A program made the translations under genes and the position numbers. Under the pieces are notes generated by a model. That model searched no databases. It saw only the letters and a program-made list of their open reading frames with translations, and was not told the DNA's origin. A DNA stretch of 16,145 nucleotides from Chryseobacterium sp. (lineage in GTDB: Bacteria; Bacteroidota; Bacteroidia; Flavobacteriales; Weeksellaceae): contig JAGNPP010000023.1 in NCBI GenBank assembly GCA_017989575.1, positions 1 through 16,145 of the forward strand, read 5' to 3'. Position 1 is the first letter of the stretch. Every line of letters starts with the position of its first letter. Below are positions 1-7,809 of this stretch, one piece after another.

Positions 1-387
1 GAAAAATTCGATTATGTTTTGGACTGCATCGATTCTTTGACTCCTAAAATCGCTTTGATTATCGCTTGCCGAAGAACGAAGACAAAATTGGTATCATCTA
101 TGGGCGCGGGCGGAAAATCTGACCCGAGCAAAGTGATGGTGCGCGATATTCATAAAACCAACAATTGCCTGCTTGCAAGACAAGTGAGAAAACGCCTCAA
201 AAAAGAGAAGATCGACAAAGGATTCCGTTGTGTTTTCTCCACAGAATTGCAAGATGAAGAAAGCTTGAAAATGACAGATGGGACAAATTTCAAACGTTCT
301 TTTTACGGAACTATCAGTTTTATTCCTGCTATTTTCGGATTGTATGCGGCTGCGGAAGTCATTAATTATTTAACTGGAAAAGAGTAA
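1..387 (+). CDS. tcdA: tRNA threonylcarbamoyladenosine dehydratase, C-terminal part (5' end outside window)
   Basis: The reading frame is open from base 1 (EKFDYVLDCIDS...) and ends with TAA at 385-387, giving 128 visible residues. This is the C-terminal half of a ThiF/MoeB/HesA-type E1-like enzyme. The visible DCIDSLTPK stretch (about residues 8-16) is the conserved Asp region after the nucleotide-binding fold, followed by CRR and SSMGAGGKSDPS, which resemble TcdA/CsdL. TcdA uses ATP to cyclise the t6A modification at position 37 of ANN-decoding tRNAs in the cytoplasm. The C-terminus (SFIPAIFGLYAAAEVINYL) is the typical hydrophobic helix of this family. A TTG at 19 is not a real start because homologous sequence continues upstream of it. 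rnpA starts 8 bases downstream on the same strand, so the two are probably cotranscribed. Other E1-like families (MoeB, ThiF) are less likely because the C-terminal part matches TcdA better. Confidence 0.9.
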   Translation, partial: EKFDYVLDCIDSLTPKIALIIACRRTKTKLVSSMGAGGKSDPSKVMVRDIHKTNNCLLARQVRKRLKKEKIDKGFRCVFSTELQDEESLKMTDGTNFKRSFYGTISFIPAIFGLYAAAEVINYLTGKE

Positions 388-395
388 ATTTTCCG

Positions 396-770
396 ATGAA
401 AATAAACAGTTTCCCCACTCACGAAAAACTGAAAAGAAAATCAGAGATAGACCATCTTTTTAAGAAAGGAAAGTGGCTGACTGTGGACAATATCCGTGTG
501 ATTCATATTAAATCCAATGACATTTTTTCTGTCCCAAATCACAGAATTGGCGTTTCGGTTGGTAAGAAATTTTTCAAAAGAGCGGTTGACAGAAATCGCA
601 TAAAACGCTTGTTGCGAGAATCTTACCGATTAAATAAATCGATTTATCTGGAAGCTTTTAAAGAAAAATCTATGGTGATGATTTTTTGGACTTCCAAAGA
701 AATGCCTGAGGATTTTTCTGTGGTTGAAAAACAGTTTTTGAATCTCTGTAAAAAGAAATCTGACTCTTAA
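396..770 (+). CDS. rnpA: Ribonuclease P protein component
   Basis: A 124-aa basic protein, the usual length for RnpA. It binds the RNase P RNA and helps recognise the 5' leader of precursor tRNAs. The hallmark RNR signature lies in KRAVDRNRIKRLLRE (residues 61-75, RNR at 66-68), and the N-terminal LKRKSEIDHLFKKGKW segment matches the family's leader-binding start (LKxxxEFxxvfxxG). The ATG at 396 is 8 bases after the tcdA stop and begins directly with family-like sequence. Its proximity suggests a shared transcript with tcdA. It is not next to rpmH or dnaA, unlike the gamma-proteobacterial arrangement. Confidence 0.97.
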   Translation: MKINSFPTHEKLKRKSEIDHLFKKGKWLTVDNIRVIHIKSNDIFSVPNHRIGVSVGKKFFKRAVDRNRIKRLLRESYRLNKSIYLEAFKEKSMVMIFWTSKEMPEDFSVVEKQFLNLCKKKSDS

Positions 771-772
771 AA

Positions 773-804
773 AGAAGTTAGATGTAAGATTTTAGAAGTT
801 AGAT
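773..804 (+). repeat. Short direct repeat AGAAGTTAGAT
   Basis: AGAAGTTAGAT occurs at 773-783 and again at 794-804, 21 bases apart, in the 96-base gap between rnpA and the DUF4126 gene. The intervening GTAAGATTTT is related low-complexity sequence. It starts just after the rnpA stop codon and contains no hairpin. It may be a degenerate intergenic repeat; no function can be assigned. Confidence 0.45.
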
Positions 805-866
805 TTTATAATATTCTGACTTTGCATCTGTTTTTATTTGTAATTTTATTCACAAACAAATTACAA

Positions 867-1460
867 ATGGCTGATATTCTACCTTACTTACTGAGTGCTT
901 TTATCGGAATTGGATTGGCTGCGGCTTCCGGTTTCCGAGTTTTTTTACCAATGTTTGCCGTGAGTCTTGCCTCGTATATGGGCTGGATTCCGATGGGCGA
1001 TAACTTCGAATGGCTTTCCGGCTTGCCAACCTTGATTACGACTGGTGCGGCGACCATCGTTGAAATTCTAGCTTATTACATTCCCGTGGTTGATAATTTT
1101 TTGGATACGATTACTATTCCGTTGGCTACTGTTGCTGGGTCGGTTTTATTTGCAAGTCAGTTTATCGAGTTGGACACCTTTCCACAGTGGGCTTTGGCGC
1201 TAATTGCTGGAGGAGGAACTGCTGCTACTATTGCTTCGGGTTTTGCCGGAACACGCGCCGCATCTACAGCCACAACTGGTGGCATTGGGAATAACTTGGT
1301 TGCTACCACGGAAACTGCTGGTGCAGGTCTGATGTCGGTTTTAGCGATTTTTCTTCCAGTGCTTGCATTCATCGCAGCTATTGCGCTGCTGATTGCAGTT
1401 CTTTTTTTTGGACGGAAAATCTGGCGAAAGATGAGAGCCTACAATTCCGAAAGTGTTTAA
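867..1460 (+). CDS. DUF4126 family integral membrane protein
   Basis: A 197-aa very hydrophobic protein starting MADILPYLLSAFIGIGLAAA. It fits the DUF4126 family of small inner-membrane proteins of unknown function. Several membrane segments are visible: about residues 5-22, 24-40, 72-100, 108-130 and a long C-terminal helix near 158-183, followed by a basic tail (GRKIWRKMRAY). The glycine- and alanine-rich loop GGGTAATIASGFAGTRAASTATTGG in the middle is typical of the family's repeated small-residue helices. The ATG at 867 is preferred over an in-frame TTG at 822, because the extra 15 residues (MHLFLFVILFTNK...) are AT-rich, poorly conserved-looking and follow low-complexity repeats. The gene is last before a strong bidirectional terminator. 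No substrate or partner can be inferred. Confidence 0.82.
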   Translation: MADILPYLLSAFIGIGLAAASGFRVFLPMFAVSLASYMGWIPMGDNFEWLSGLPTLITTGAATIVEILAYYIPVVDNFLDTITIPLATVAGSVLFASQFIELDTFPQWALALIAGGGTAATIASGFAGTRAASTATTGGIGNNLVATTETAGAGLMSVLAIFLPVLAFIAAIALLIAVLFFGRKIWRKMRAYNSESV

Positions 1461-1464
1461 AACA

Positions 1465-1493
1465 AAAAAATCCCGCGATGTGCGGGATTTTTT
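1465..1493. terminator. Bidirectional intrinsic terminator between convergent genes
   Basis: AAAAAATCCCGC (1465-1476), loop GATGT, then GCGGGATTTTTT (1482-1493): a 12-bp perfect stem whose A and T runs give a U tail on either strand. It starts 4 bases after the DUF4126 stop and lies 22 bases beyond the 3' end of the minus-strand DUF5689 gene, so it probably ends both transcripts. Confidence 0.92.
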
Positions 1494-1515
1494 ATGGTAT
1501 TAATTAAAAAGGGAA

Positions 1516-2940
1516 TTACTCAATTTTAATATTATCAATATTGATATCGTACACTCCTGCAGATCCTGTTTTGATTGCAAAAATATCTTTACCTGGAGCC
1601 AAATTGATAAGTGGCGCTCCAGCTAAATTAATTTCTACTAACATCCATTCTCCTTTTGTGTCGATAGCTCCTCTGTAATCGTTGGCATCAGACACACTAA
1701 TGATAGAACTTTTAGTAAAATTCAACAAGTTGTATGTGTAATAAAGTGGAGTTCCAGATGTTCTATACACGTTAAATGATAATGATTTTCCAGTAGAAGT
1801 TCCTTTGATATACATTGTAATCTTCTTTGGATTAGCTGGTAATCCTGCCGGAGCAACTGCAGTAAACAGATAGTCGTTTCCTGGCGCAGTTCCTTTGATT
1901 TGTAAAGAGTTGGTTCCGTTTAGACCAAGTCCAATACCTTGTGCAAGTGGCTGTTTCGTTCCAAAGCTATTTAAACTGTTTAAGAAAGTTGTCCAATTTT
2001 CAAAATCAGATCCTCCGAATAGATTAACTGCAGATGCAGAAGGCTCTTCTGGTGCGTTTGGATCTCCTGATGCGAATCTATCATTTACAAAGTTTACGTC
2101 ATTCGTATTTCTAATCAACATCTGCCAGTTAGCATTATATCTACTCACAACAAAAGTAAGATCTCCGCTTTTTGTTGGAACCAAATTAGATCCGAATGTT
2201 GAGAAGCCAGAATTTCTAATAGTTGTAGTATTACCATTCTTTCCTTCAATCGTTCTGTCTGTATCCTGTCCAACTCCAGCAATATAACTGATATATGTGT
2301 ATGGGTTTGTAGGGTCATCCATCTTAAATTGTATATCAGAAACTTGTACCAAGGTATTAATATACTTTTCGTCTTTAGCTAAATTTAAAGTAGCCACTTT
2401 TGTAGGAACAAGCGTAGCAATATCTAGTCTATTGTTTCCGTTACAAACTCCAGAAAGATATCTGGTTAAAAGAATGCTTGGAATTCTACCAATAGCATAA
2501 GTTGGGTCAATAGATCCAATTTTTCTTGTTCCTCTGTCCCATCCTAAAACCAGTCCGTTGGCTTTGATTCTGATATGAGATCCTACTGGAAAATCAGCAT
2601 AATTAGAAGCTTTATCAACTTCCAAAGATAAGCCTACAGTTGGATTTTCCGCACTATCTTGGAATGAGATGGTTTTGTAAAAATTACCATTCTCATCGGA
2701 AGAAACAACATAAGCATCGAATATTACAGGCGCTCCATCTACAGGAACTTTATAAGTTGTTCCAGTGGAGGCATTAGGAGCTAATGCTGCAAATTCTGCC
2801 ATTGTAGTAGTTGGGTCGGCAAATCTGTTGTTACACAGGATTTCTGGTGCGTTCCAGTCATCATCTTTCACGCACGATGTAAAGGTTACTGCAACTATTG
2901 CAGAGAAAACCAATGTTTTAATTGTTGTATATGTTTTCAT
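1516..2940 (-). CDS. DUF5689 domain lipoprotein, probably surface-exposed
   Basis: A 474-aa protein with a lipoprotein signal peptide (VAVTFTSC, lipidated Cys at residue 23). The residues after Cys (VKDDDW) resemble the acidic lipoprotein export signal reported for surface lipoproteins of Capnocytophaga and Flavobacterium, so an outer-leaflet location is likely. Residues about 40-285 match the DUF5689 type of domain, which looks OB-fold-like (FDAYVVSSDENGNFYKTISFQD; LVQVSDIQF; IRNTNDVNF). Residues about 300-474 form a separate beta-rich domain (FGGSDFENWTTF ... YDINIDNIKIE), like the jelly-roll ligand-binding domains common at the end of Bacteroidota surface proteins. It lies 11 bases downstream of the TonB-dependent receptor gene, so the two are cotranscribed and the protein probably works as the receptor's surface partner, by analogy with SusD though not homologous to it. 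The ligand is unknown. Confidence 0.82.
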   Translation of the reverse strand: MKTYTTIKTLVFSAIVAVTFTSCVKDDDWNAPEILCNNRFADPTTTMAEFAALAPNASTGTTYKVPVDGAPVIFDAYVVSSDENGNFYKTISFQDSAENPTVGLSLEVDKASNYADFPVGSHIRIKANGLVLGWDRGTRKIGSIDPTYAIGRIPSILLTRYLSGVCNGNNRLDIATLVPTKVATLNLAKDEKYINTLVQVSDIQFKMDDPTNPYTYISYIAGVGQDTDRTIEGKNGNTTTIRNSGFSTFGSNLVPTKSGDLTFVVSRYNANWQMLIRNTNDVNFVNDRFASGDPNAPEEPSASAVNLFGGSDFENWTTFLNSLNSFGTKQPLAQGIGLGLNGTNSLQIKGTAPGNDYLFTAVAPAGLPANPKKITMYIKGTSTGKSLSFNVYRTSGTPLYYTYNLLNFTKSSIISVSDANDYRGAIDTKGEWMLVEINLAGAPLINLAPGKDIFAIKTGSAGVYDINIDNIKIE

Positions 2941-2951
2941 TTTTTATATTT

Positions 2952-5831
2952 TTAAAATCTTACTTGTAAATTTACGAAATAGGAACGTCCCTGAGTGTAC
3001 CAAAATTTAGGAGCAAATAATGTTTGACTTCTGTTAAAATCTTCTTGGAAGCCATCAAATTTCACATTTCTAGTTTGCTCAAAACCTCCGGTGATGTATC
3101 TTGTATTATCAAAGATATTGTTTACACTTGCGGAGATTAATAAATAATATTTACCCATTAACCAAGATTTCCCAACATTTGCATTAATGAAATAAGCTGC
3201 TGGTAACTTGTTCGGTGCTAATAATCTTCTCATTTCAGCATCATCTGCATTCGCATATGGCGTACCAGAATTGCTGTTTTGAACAAAGCTTTGAGATCTC
3301 AATAGAGCAGACGGATCTAGATAGTTGTTATCTAAATAATTCCAGTTAGCTCCAACCCACCAATACTTAGGTGAATTATATCTGAATCCTGCAGAAAAAG
3401 CCATCTGAGGCGTTCCTCCCTGCTTATAATCTTTAAGATTCGATTTGCCGAATTCTACAAAAGATTGTCCGTTTCCAAAAACTCCAATTGCGTCTGAAGC
3501 AAAGTAAACATTCGGATCGTTACGATATGTATATTGTCCGTAACTAGCCACACCTTGTAGAGATAAAGTAGGCAATACTTTGAAGTCAGCTCCAAGTTCT
3601 GCACCCATATTTCTCTTCTCTACATTGGACATTACTTGAGTTACGAAAGCACTTTGAATGTACTGTCCTCCAGTATTTGTATCTGTTGTACCTCCATTTG
3701 CAGAGTTATCAATTTGGATACCATCTGCAAAAAATCTCTGTACACTGGTTTCATTCTGAGTATCAATTAAAAATACAGAAGCTCTGATTTTGAATAATGG
3801 AGAATTAATTACATAACTCAAATCATTAGCATTCACAACTGTATTTTTGATATTAGGCGCTACAGAAGCATTCAATCTAGGATTGATAAACAAATCTTCT
3901 AAATAAGGCGCTTGTGAAAAATAACTACCGTTGTAGATCAAGAAGTTTCTTCCGTCAATTCTATAAATAATTTGACCTTTCAAACCGAAGTTCCAGAAAT
4001 CATAATTCTTACTTTGTCCGAATGAGTCAGCATATAAATAATGCTTGAACAATCCTTCTCTGCTAGATGTAGAGTAACCAGCTAGTGCAGAAACAAAAAC
4101 ATCAAACTTACCTTCTGAGAATTTGAAGCCTGGATTAACCTTTACTTCTTGTCTTCTGAAAATGTAATTATAAAGCAACTTATCTCCTACTTTCTTAGCA
4201 ACATCTGCTTCTCCTTCATTATATAACGCAGAAGTACCAGGATTATTTGTAGCTGCAAATGGATCTTTGTTGAAAACGAAATCTGCTCCTAGCAAATCAT
4301 TAACCTCTCTATAAAGTTCTGATCTATAGTTCTGATAAGAAAGGTTTAACATAAACTTAGACTTGTCTGTAAAATTGTACGTGTAATGTGTCGCTGCATT
4401 CCAGATTTTATCGTCGCTTACATCATTCACAAGATAGTACAGGGCTCTTTTACCAGTTGCTCCATATTGAGACACAGGATTCTGCCCCATATTGGCTGCA
4501 TACAATCTGTTCCAGTTGATTTGAGTCACATTTGGATCTCCATTTTGCCAAGCTGCGCGAGCGTTTTGATACGCATCGCCAGCGCCAAGATACTCATCCG
4601 TCGCAGGGTTATACGTGAACGCATCTTCATTAAGTGAGCCAAAATAACTTGGTAAATTTCTGTAATAAGTAGGAGATGGATTTGGAACGCTTTGCCAATC
4701 CAATCTTGATCCTTTGTCTTTTCCAAATTGGTAAGACACAGAAGTCCAAAGGTTTGATTTTTTATTGATTTTCCAGAAATCCTGCAATTGCAAAATTGGT
4801 TGGAAACCTTTTCTTACTCTTTCACTTCTCTTCTCTCCATCTTGCCAGCCCCAATACGAGTTGTAATGAACACCTCTGTAATCAAAAACCTCTTGAGTAC
4901 TTGGACTAGCTGTAGATCTTCTATAAGGAGAAGCAAAAGCATTGAAAGTCATTGTATGATTATCATTAAACTTTTTCTCAACACCCAAGTAAGTTCCGTA
5001 AGCATCATAGAAAGTACCTTCTTGGATTCCTTCTTCAGCCCATCGTTTAGCTCCCATCAAGGTGAAAGCCCATCCACTTTTAGACATTCCCGAAGTATAT
5101 CTAAGAGAAACTCTTTGTCTGTAGTTTCTGTTGGTAAGTGAATATACAGCCTGGAAACCTTTTCTGTATTCGCTGGCTTTTGTATTCTTATAAACTACAC
5201 CGCTAGAACCTCCAAAAGCATATTCAGAAGGAGAATGGTTGGCGAAAATCTCTGGATATCTTACAATTTCATTAAGACCTCCCCAGTTGGAGAAATCTAC
5301 ATTTCCATTGTCCGACTTTACCATAGAAACACCATTCAGCATGTTTTCTGTAGTTCTTCCGTCTACACCTCTTGGTCTGAACCAATATGCACCAAGGTCA
5401 AAACTTGCGATTCTGTTGAAAACATCTTGTGAAGATTGCAAAAGACCAACTGTAGAAGTCTGTCCGCTGCCTTCGTCATCAGCATTATCAAGGATTGCAA
5501 GCCCTTGATCTGCTCCTGTCAAAGTAGAATAAAGGGTAATTACCCCCAAATCTTTTCTTTTTTCTGTAGTAATGTCAAATTCGAAAGTTTTTGGTTCGAA
5601 ATTTGCCTTTGTTACCACAATCTGATAATGCCCGGATTTCAGATCTACAAACTGGAAATATCCAATTTTGTCTGCCGAAACACTATTAGCCTCCCCCTTT
5701 AGATCAACTTGTGCTTTTTCTACGGGTTTCCCGTCGGCATCTTTTAGGTAGGCAAAAACCGTAGTTTGTGCGTAGTAAAATGATGCTGGAAGCATTGTAA
5801 ATAAGGAGATTAATGATAATTTTTTAATCAT
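2952..5831 (-). CDS. TonB-dependent outer-membrane receptor with N-terminal carboxypeptidase-regulatory-like domain
   Basis: A 959-aa receptor. Residues 1-22 are a Sec signal peptide (MIKKLSLISLFTMLPASFYYAQ). Residues about 24-100 form a carboxypeptidase-regulatory-like beta-sandwich (TVFAYLKDADGKPVEKAQVDL, followed by GYFQF and GHYQIVVTKANFEPKTFEF). A plug domain follows (FRPRGVDGRTTENMLNGVSM, then FGGSSGVVYKNT), and the rest is a beta barrel with aromatic-rich strands ending in RSYFVNLQVRF, the terminal-Phe outer-membrane insertion signal. Such receptors import ligands with energy from TonB-ExbBD. The linked DUF5689 lipoprotein and the divergent secreted nuclease-family enzyme point to a polymer- or nucleotide-derived ligand, but this is inference. 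It is not a classical SusC: no SusD follows. The start ATG is set by the signal peptide. Confidence 0.9.
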   Translation of the reverse strand: MIKKLSLISLFTMLPASFYYAQTTVFAYLKDADGKPVEKAQVDLKGEANSVSADKIGYFQFVDLKSGHYQIVVTKANFEPKTFEFDITTEKRKDLGVITLYSTLTGADQGLAILDNADDEGSGQTSTVGLLQSSQDVFNRIASFDLGAYWFRPRGVDGRTTENMLNGVSMVKSDNGNVDFSNWGGLNEIVRYPEIFANHSPSEYAFGGSSGVVYKNTKASEYRKGFQAVYSLTNRNYRQRVSLRYTSGMSKSGWAFTLMGAKRWAEEGIQEGTFYDAYGTYLGVEKKFNDNHTMTFNAFASPYRRSTASPSTQEVFDYRGVHYNSYWGWQDGEKRSERVRKGFQPILQLQDFWKINKKSNLWTSVSYQFGKDKGSRLDWQSVPNPSPTYYRNLPSYFGSLNEDAFTYNPATDEYLGAGDAYQNARAAWQNGDPNVTQINWNRLYAANMGQNPVSQYGATGKRALYYLVNDVSDDKIWNAATHYTYNFTDKSKFMLNLSYQNYRSELYREVNDLLGADFVFNKDPFAATNNPGTSALYNEGEADVAKKVGDKLLYNYIFRRQEVKVNPGFKFSEGKFDVFVSALAGYSTSSREGLFKHYLYADSFGQSKNYDFWNFGLKGQIIYRIDGRNFLIYNGSYFSQAPYLEDLFINPRLNASVAPNIKNTVVNANDLSYVINSPLFKIRASVFLIDTQNETSVQRFFADGIQIDNSANGGTTDTNTGGQYIQSAFVTQVMSNVEKRNMGAELGADFKVLPTLSLQGVASYGQYTYRNDPNVYFASDAIGVFGNGQSFVEFGKSNLKDYKQGGTPQMAFSAGFRYNSPKYWWVGANWNYLDNNYLDPSALLRSQSFVQNSNSGTPYANADDAEMRRLLAPNKLPAAYFINANVGKSWLMGKYYLLISASVNNIFDNTRYITGGFEQTRNVKFDGFQEDFNRSQTLFAPKFWYTQGRSYFVNLQVRF

Positions 5832-5873
5832 AAATCAATTAGGTTTTGTTTGCTCTTTTTTTCTAATATACAG

Positions 5874-5888
5874 TCCGTTACACACGGA
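5874..5888. promoter_or_regulatory. Interrupted palindrome TCCGT-N5-ACGGA near the TBDR transcription start
   Basis: TCCGT (5874-5878), TACAC spacer, ACGGA (5884-5888) stands out in AT-rich sequence. It lies directly downstream of the minus-strand -7 element at 5892-5899, where transcription of the receptor gene should start. It could be an operator or a small 5'-UTR hairpin; nothing more can be said. Confidence 0.3.
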
Positions 5889-5891
5889 AGG

Positions 5892-5899
5892 CAAATGTA
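5892..5899 (-). promoter_or_regulatory. Bacteroidota -7 promoter element for the TBDR/DUF5689 operon
   Basis: The minus strand reads TACATTTG here, an exact match to the Bacteroidota -7 consensus TAnnTTTG, about 60 bases before the receptor start codon. A clear TTG at the -33 position is not visible (GTTTT is found there instead), so this is a moderate call. Confidence 0.5.
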
Positions 5900-6003
5900 A
5901 ATAAATTTTCTATAATTAAAACTTTTTAACATTTTTTTTATTTTAACAAATTATCAATTTTTCGAAACATAATTATTAATAATTAAAAATTTGAAATTTT
6001 TAT

Positions 6004-6033
6004 TTTGCAACTATCTAAAAAAAATTACTTTTG
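6004..6033 (+). promoter_or_regulatory. Bacteroidota-type promoter for the secreted nuclease-family gene
   Basis: TTTG at 6004-6007 and TACTTTTG at 6026-6033, separated by 18 bases, match the Bacteroidota -33/-7 pattern TTTG-N(17-23)-TAnnTTTG. The predicted transcript would start near 6040, leaving a very short leader before the ATG at 6053. This also supports 6053 over an upstream in-frame TTG at 6005, which lies inside the promoter. Confidence 0.75.
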
Positions 6034-6052
6034 TAGCCTTACATATTATATT

Positions 6053-7258
6053 ATGAAACATATTTTTAGCTTAATTGCTATTTTTAGTATTTCCTTATTA
6101 TCTGCTCAGCAAAAGAAACAAGTAAGAGCGGCTACAGTTGGTTTTCTAAACGTAGAAAACCTGTGGGACACGATTCGTTCTGCAGATTATATTGATGGAA
6201 CCAAAGACATTACAAACCCAGCTTTTCACAGAAGCGTTCCTTTAGATTCTATAAAATATCTTGAAGTAACTGAGAAAGATTACGCAGGTCCGTGGAACGA
6301 TGAAGCACTTAAGGGCAAAAAAGTGGTAAGAATCCAAGGCGGTTCTGAAGAGTTTACCCCAAAAAGTGGTAAAAACTATACTTATAAGGTTTACAAACAA
6401 AAACTAGAGAATGGCGCCAAAGTAATTTCCGAGATGGGAAAAGCTTACACCAATACAGCTCCAGTTGTGGTTGGCCTTATAGAAGTAGAGAACAGACAAG
6501 TAATAGAAGATCTTGTAAAAGAACCCTCTATTGCAAAGTACGATTACGGAATTGCACATTACAACTCTTATGATTACAGAGGAATAGATGTCGCTTTCAT
6601 CTATCAAAAAAGAAGATTTTCGCCTTCCAAATCTTGGAAAAAAGAGGTGAAAATTTTTGGAGAAGGAGGAAGAAGAGAATACACGAGAGACATTGTTGTT
6701 CTTACAGGTTTCCTAGATAACGAAAAAGTAGCATTTTTTCTGAATCACTGGCCATCCAGAAGAGGTGGAGAAGCAGCTTCTCTTCCAAAACGTAACGCAG
6801 CAGCGGCGATTCTGAAACAACAGATGGATAGTGTACAAGCTCTTGATCCTTCTACCAAAATGTTTGCAATGGGAGATTTCAATGATGATCCCGTGAGCTC
6901 CAGTTTGAAAAATGGTTTGAAGGCTGTTGGGAATCCAAAAGATCTTTCGGAAAGTTCACCATATCTTAACTTGATGTATCCTTTGTACAAAAAGGGTGTT
7001 GCCTCATTAGCATATCAAGATGCTCCGAATTTATTCGATCAAATTATCGTTTCATCTAACCTTTATGCTCCTAAAAACGAAATTAGAAAAGACTACACAG
7101 TTTTCAAAGCAGAGATTTTTGCACCAGCATATCTGGTTACCAAAGAAGGAAATTACAAAGGTTATCCTTTCAGATCTTGGGCTGGAGACAAATTTACGGG
7201 TGGCTATTCCGATCACTTCCCGGCATTTGTGATTCTTCAGAAAGATCCAACACCTTAA
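6053..7258 (+). CDS. Secreted endonuclease/exonuclease/phosphatase family protein
   Basis: A 401-aa enzyme of the EEP superfamily (metal-dependent phosphodiesterases related to DNase I). Residues 1-18 are a signal peptide (MKHIFSLIAIFSISLLSA), so it acts outside the cytoplasm. The catalytic set is complete: NVENLWD with N33, GLIEVEN with metal-binding E144, YRGIDVAFIY with D179, LNHWPSR with N231/H232, MGDFNDDP with D275/N277, FDQIIVS with D329 and the C-terminal YSDHFP with D387/H388. This supports an active nuclease or phosphodiesterase, although the superfamily also has lipid- and sugar-phosphate phosphatases, so the substrate is open. There is no lipobox and no obvious type IX secretion C-terminal domain, so it may be periplasmic. 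It is divergent from the TBDR/DUF5689 operon across 221 bases. Degradation outside followed by uptake through that receptor is a reasonable joint role (inference). Confidence 0.9.
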   Translation: MKHIFSLIAIFSISLLSAQQKKQVRAATVGFLNVENLWDTIRSADYIDGTKDITNPAFHRSVPLDSIKYLEVTEKDYAGPWNDEALKGKKVVRIQGGSEEFTPKSGKNYTYKVYKQKLENGAKVISEMGKAYTNTAPVVVGLIEVENRQVIEDLVKEPSIAKYDYGIAHYNSYDYRGIDVAFIYQKRRFSPSKSWKKEVKIFGEGGRREYTRDIVVLTGFLDNEKVAFFLNHWPSRRGGEAASLPKRNAAAAILKQQMDSVQALDPSTKMFAMGDFNDDPVSSSLKNGLKAVGNPKDLSESSPYLNLMYPLYKKGVASLAYQDAPNLFDQIIVSSNLYAPKNEIRKDYTVFKAEIFAPAYLVTKEGNYKGYPFRSWAGDKFTGGYSDHFPAFVILQKDPTP

Positions 7259-7275
7259 GAATCTTATTAATATAC

Positions 7276-7306
7276 AAACCGTTTCAAATTTTTGGAACGG
7301 TTTTTT
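7276..7306 (+). terminator. Intrinsic terminator after the nuclease-family gene
   Basis: AAACCGTTTC (7276-7285), loop AAATTTTT, GGAACGG (7294-7300) then TTTTTT. The stem has one T-G wobble pair. It begins 17 bases past the stop codon. Confidence 0.85.
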
Positions 7307-7333
7307 GTTTAATTAAGTTTATAATTGATCAAA

Positions 7334-7759
7334 ATGAAAAATCTAATCGCCATTGCTCTACTTTCAGCTTTCATCTGGTCTTGTTCCACAACCTCAAAAC
7401 CATTAGCAGAAGACCAAAAACCATCCTTAGCCACCCAAAAGAAAACCGATTCTGCCGACGAATGGGAAATCACCGTCTTCGATGCCGAATATGAAAACTT
7501 CGTCGCAACCAGAGCTCAGCCTAAATCAATGTTCACAGAAAGCAGTCTGAAATCCCGAAACACCATTTTGGTCAACGAATGGAATTCCAGATTCTATTCT
7601 CGCGTTAACCCAAATTTTTATGAAGTCGCCATAGATTATGATTCTAACGAAAATTACGGTTTAGATTTCGAATACCGGATGTATCAGTTCTTCGCCTATT
7701 GCAATTGGAAATACGGCGTCCGATTTACCGGACTTAGAGGAATTGATAAGGTAAAATAG
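7334..7759 (+). CDS. Small DUF6146-family lipoprotein
   Basis: A 141-aa protein with a lipoprotein signal peptide (MKNLIAIALLSAFIWSC, Cys at residue 17). The mature part has the pattern of the flavobacterial DUF6146 family: EWEITVFDAEYENFVATRAQP, then a run ending VNEWNSRFYSR, then YEVAIDYDSNENYGLDFEYRMYQFFAYCNWKYG. The function of the family is unknown. The residues after Cys (STTSKP) lack an acidic surface-export signal, so a periplasm-facing outer-membrane anchor is more likely. The ATG at 7334 is preferred over an in-frame TTG at 7325 because it starts the signal peptide cleanly. It follows a terminator and is convergent with prfA, so it is probably a single-gene transcript, although no convincing promoter was found in the 27 bases between hairpin and start. 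Confidence 0.8.
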   Translation: MKNLIAIALLSAFIWSCSTTSKPLAEDQKPSLATQKKTDSADEWEITVFDAEYENFVATRAQPKSMFTESSLKSRNTILVNEWNSRFYSRVNPNFYEVAIDYDSNENYGLDFEYRMYQFFAYCNWKYGVRFTGLRGIDKVK

Positions 7760-7761
7760 AG

Positions 7762-7785
7762 AAAGACTGCAAATTTGCAGTCTTT
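7762..7785. terminator. Bidirectional terminator (perfect palindrome) between DUF6146 gene and prfA
   Basis: AAAGACTGCAAA / TTTGCAGTCTTT is a perfect 24-base palindrome starting 3 bases after the DUF6146 stop and ending 25 bases before the 3' end of prfA. As RNA it would fold with a small loop. The flanking T run is short (TTTT), but the position between convergent genes supports termination on both strands. Confidence 0.8.
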
Positions 7786-7809
7786 TACGTTTTATATCAA
7801 TTGAGAATA

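Noticed and set aside
773..804. CRISPR-like or mobile-element repeat
   Set aside because: Only two short copies with low complexity; no regular spacers, transposase or inverted ends.
822..866. TTG start adding 15 residues to the DUF4126 protein
   Set aside because: The added residues come from AT-rich, repeat-flanked sequence; the ATG at 867 begins family-like sequence.
4386..5702. Several plus-strand open frames opposite the 959-aa TBDR
   Set aside because: They overlap each other and a receptor that is intact over its whole length; no family resemblance.
6005..6052. TTG start adding 16 residues to the EEP protein
   Set aside because: It lies within the predicted promoter, and the ATG at 6053 starts a clean signal peptide.
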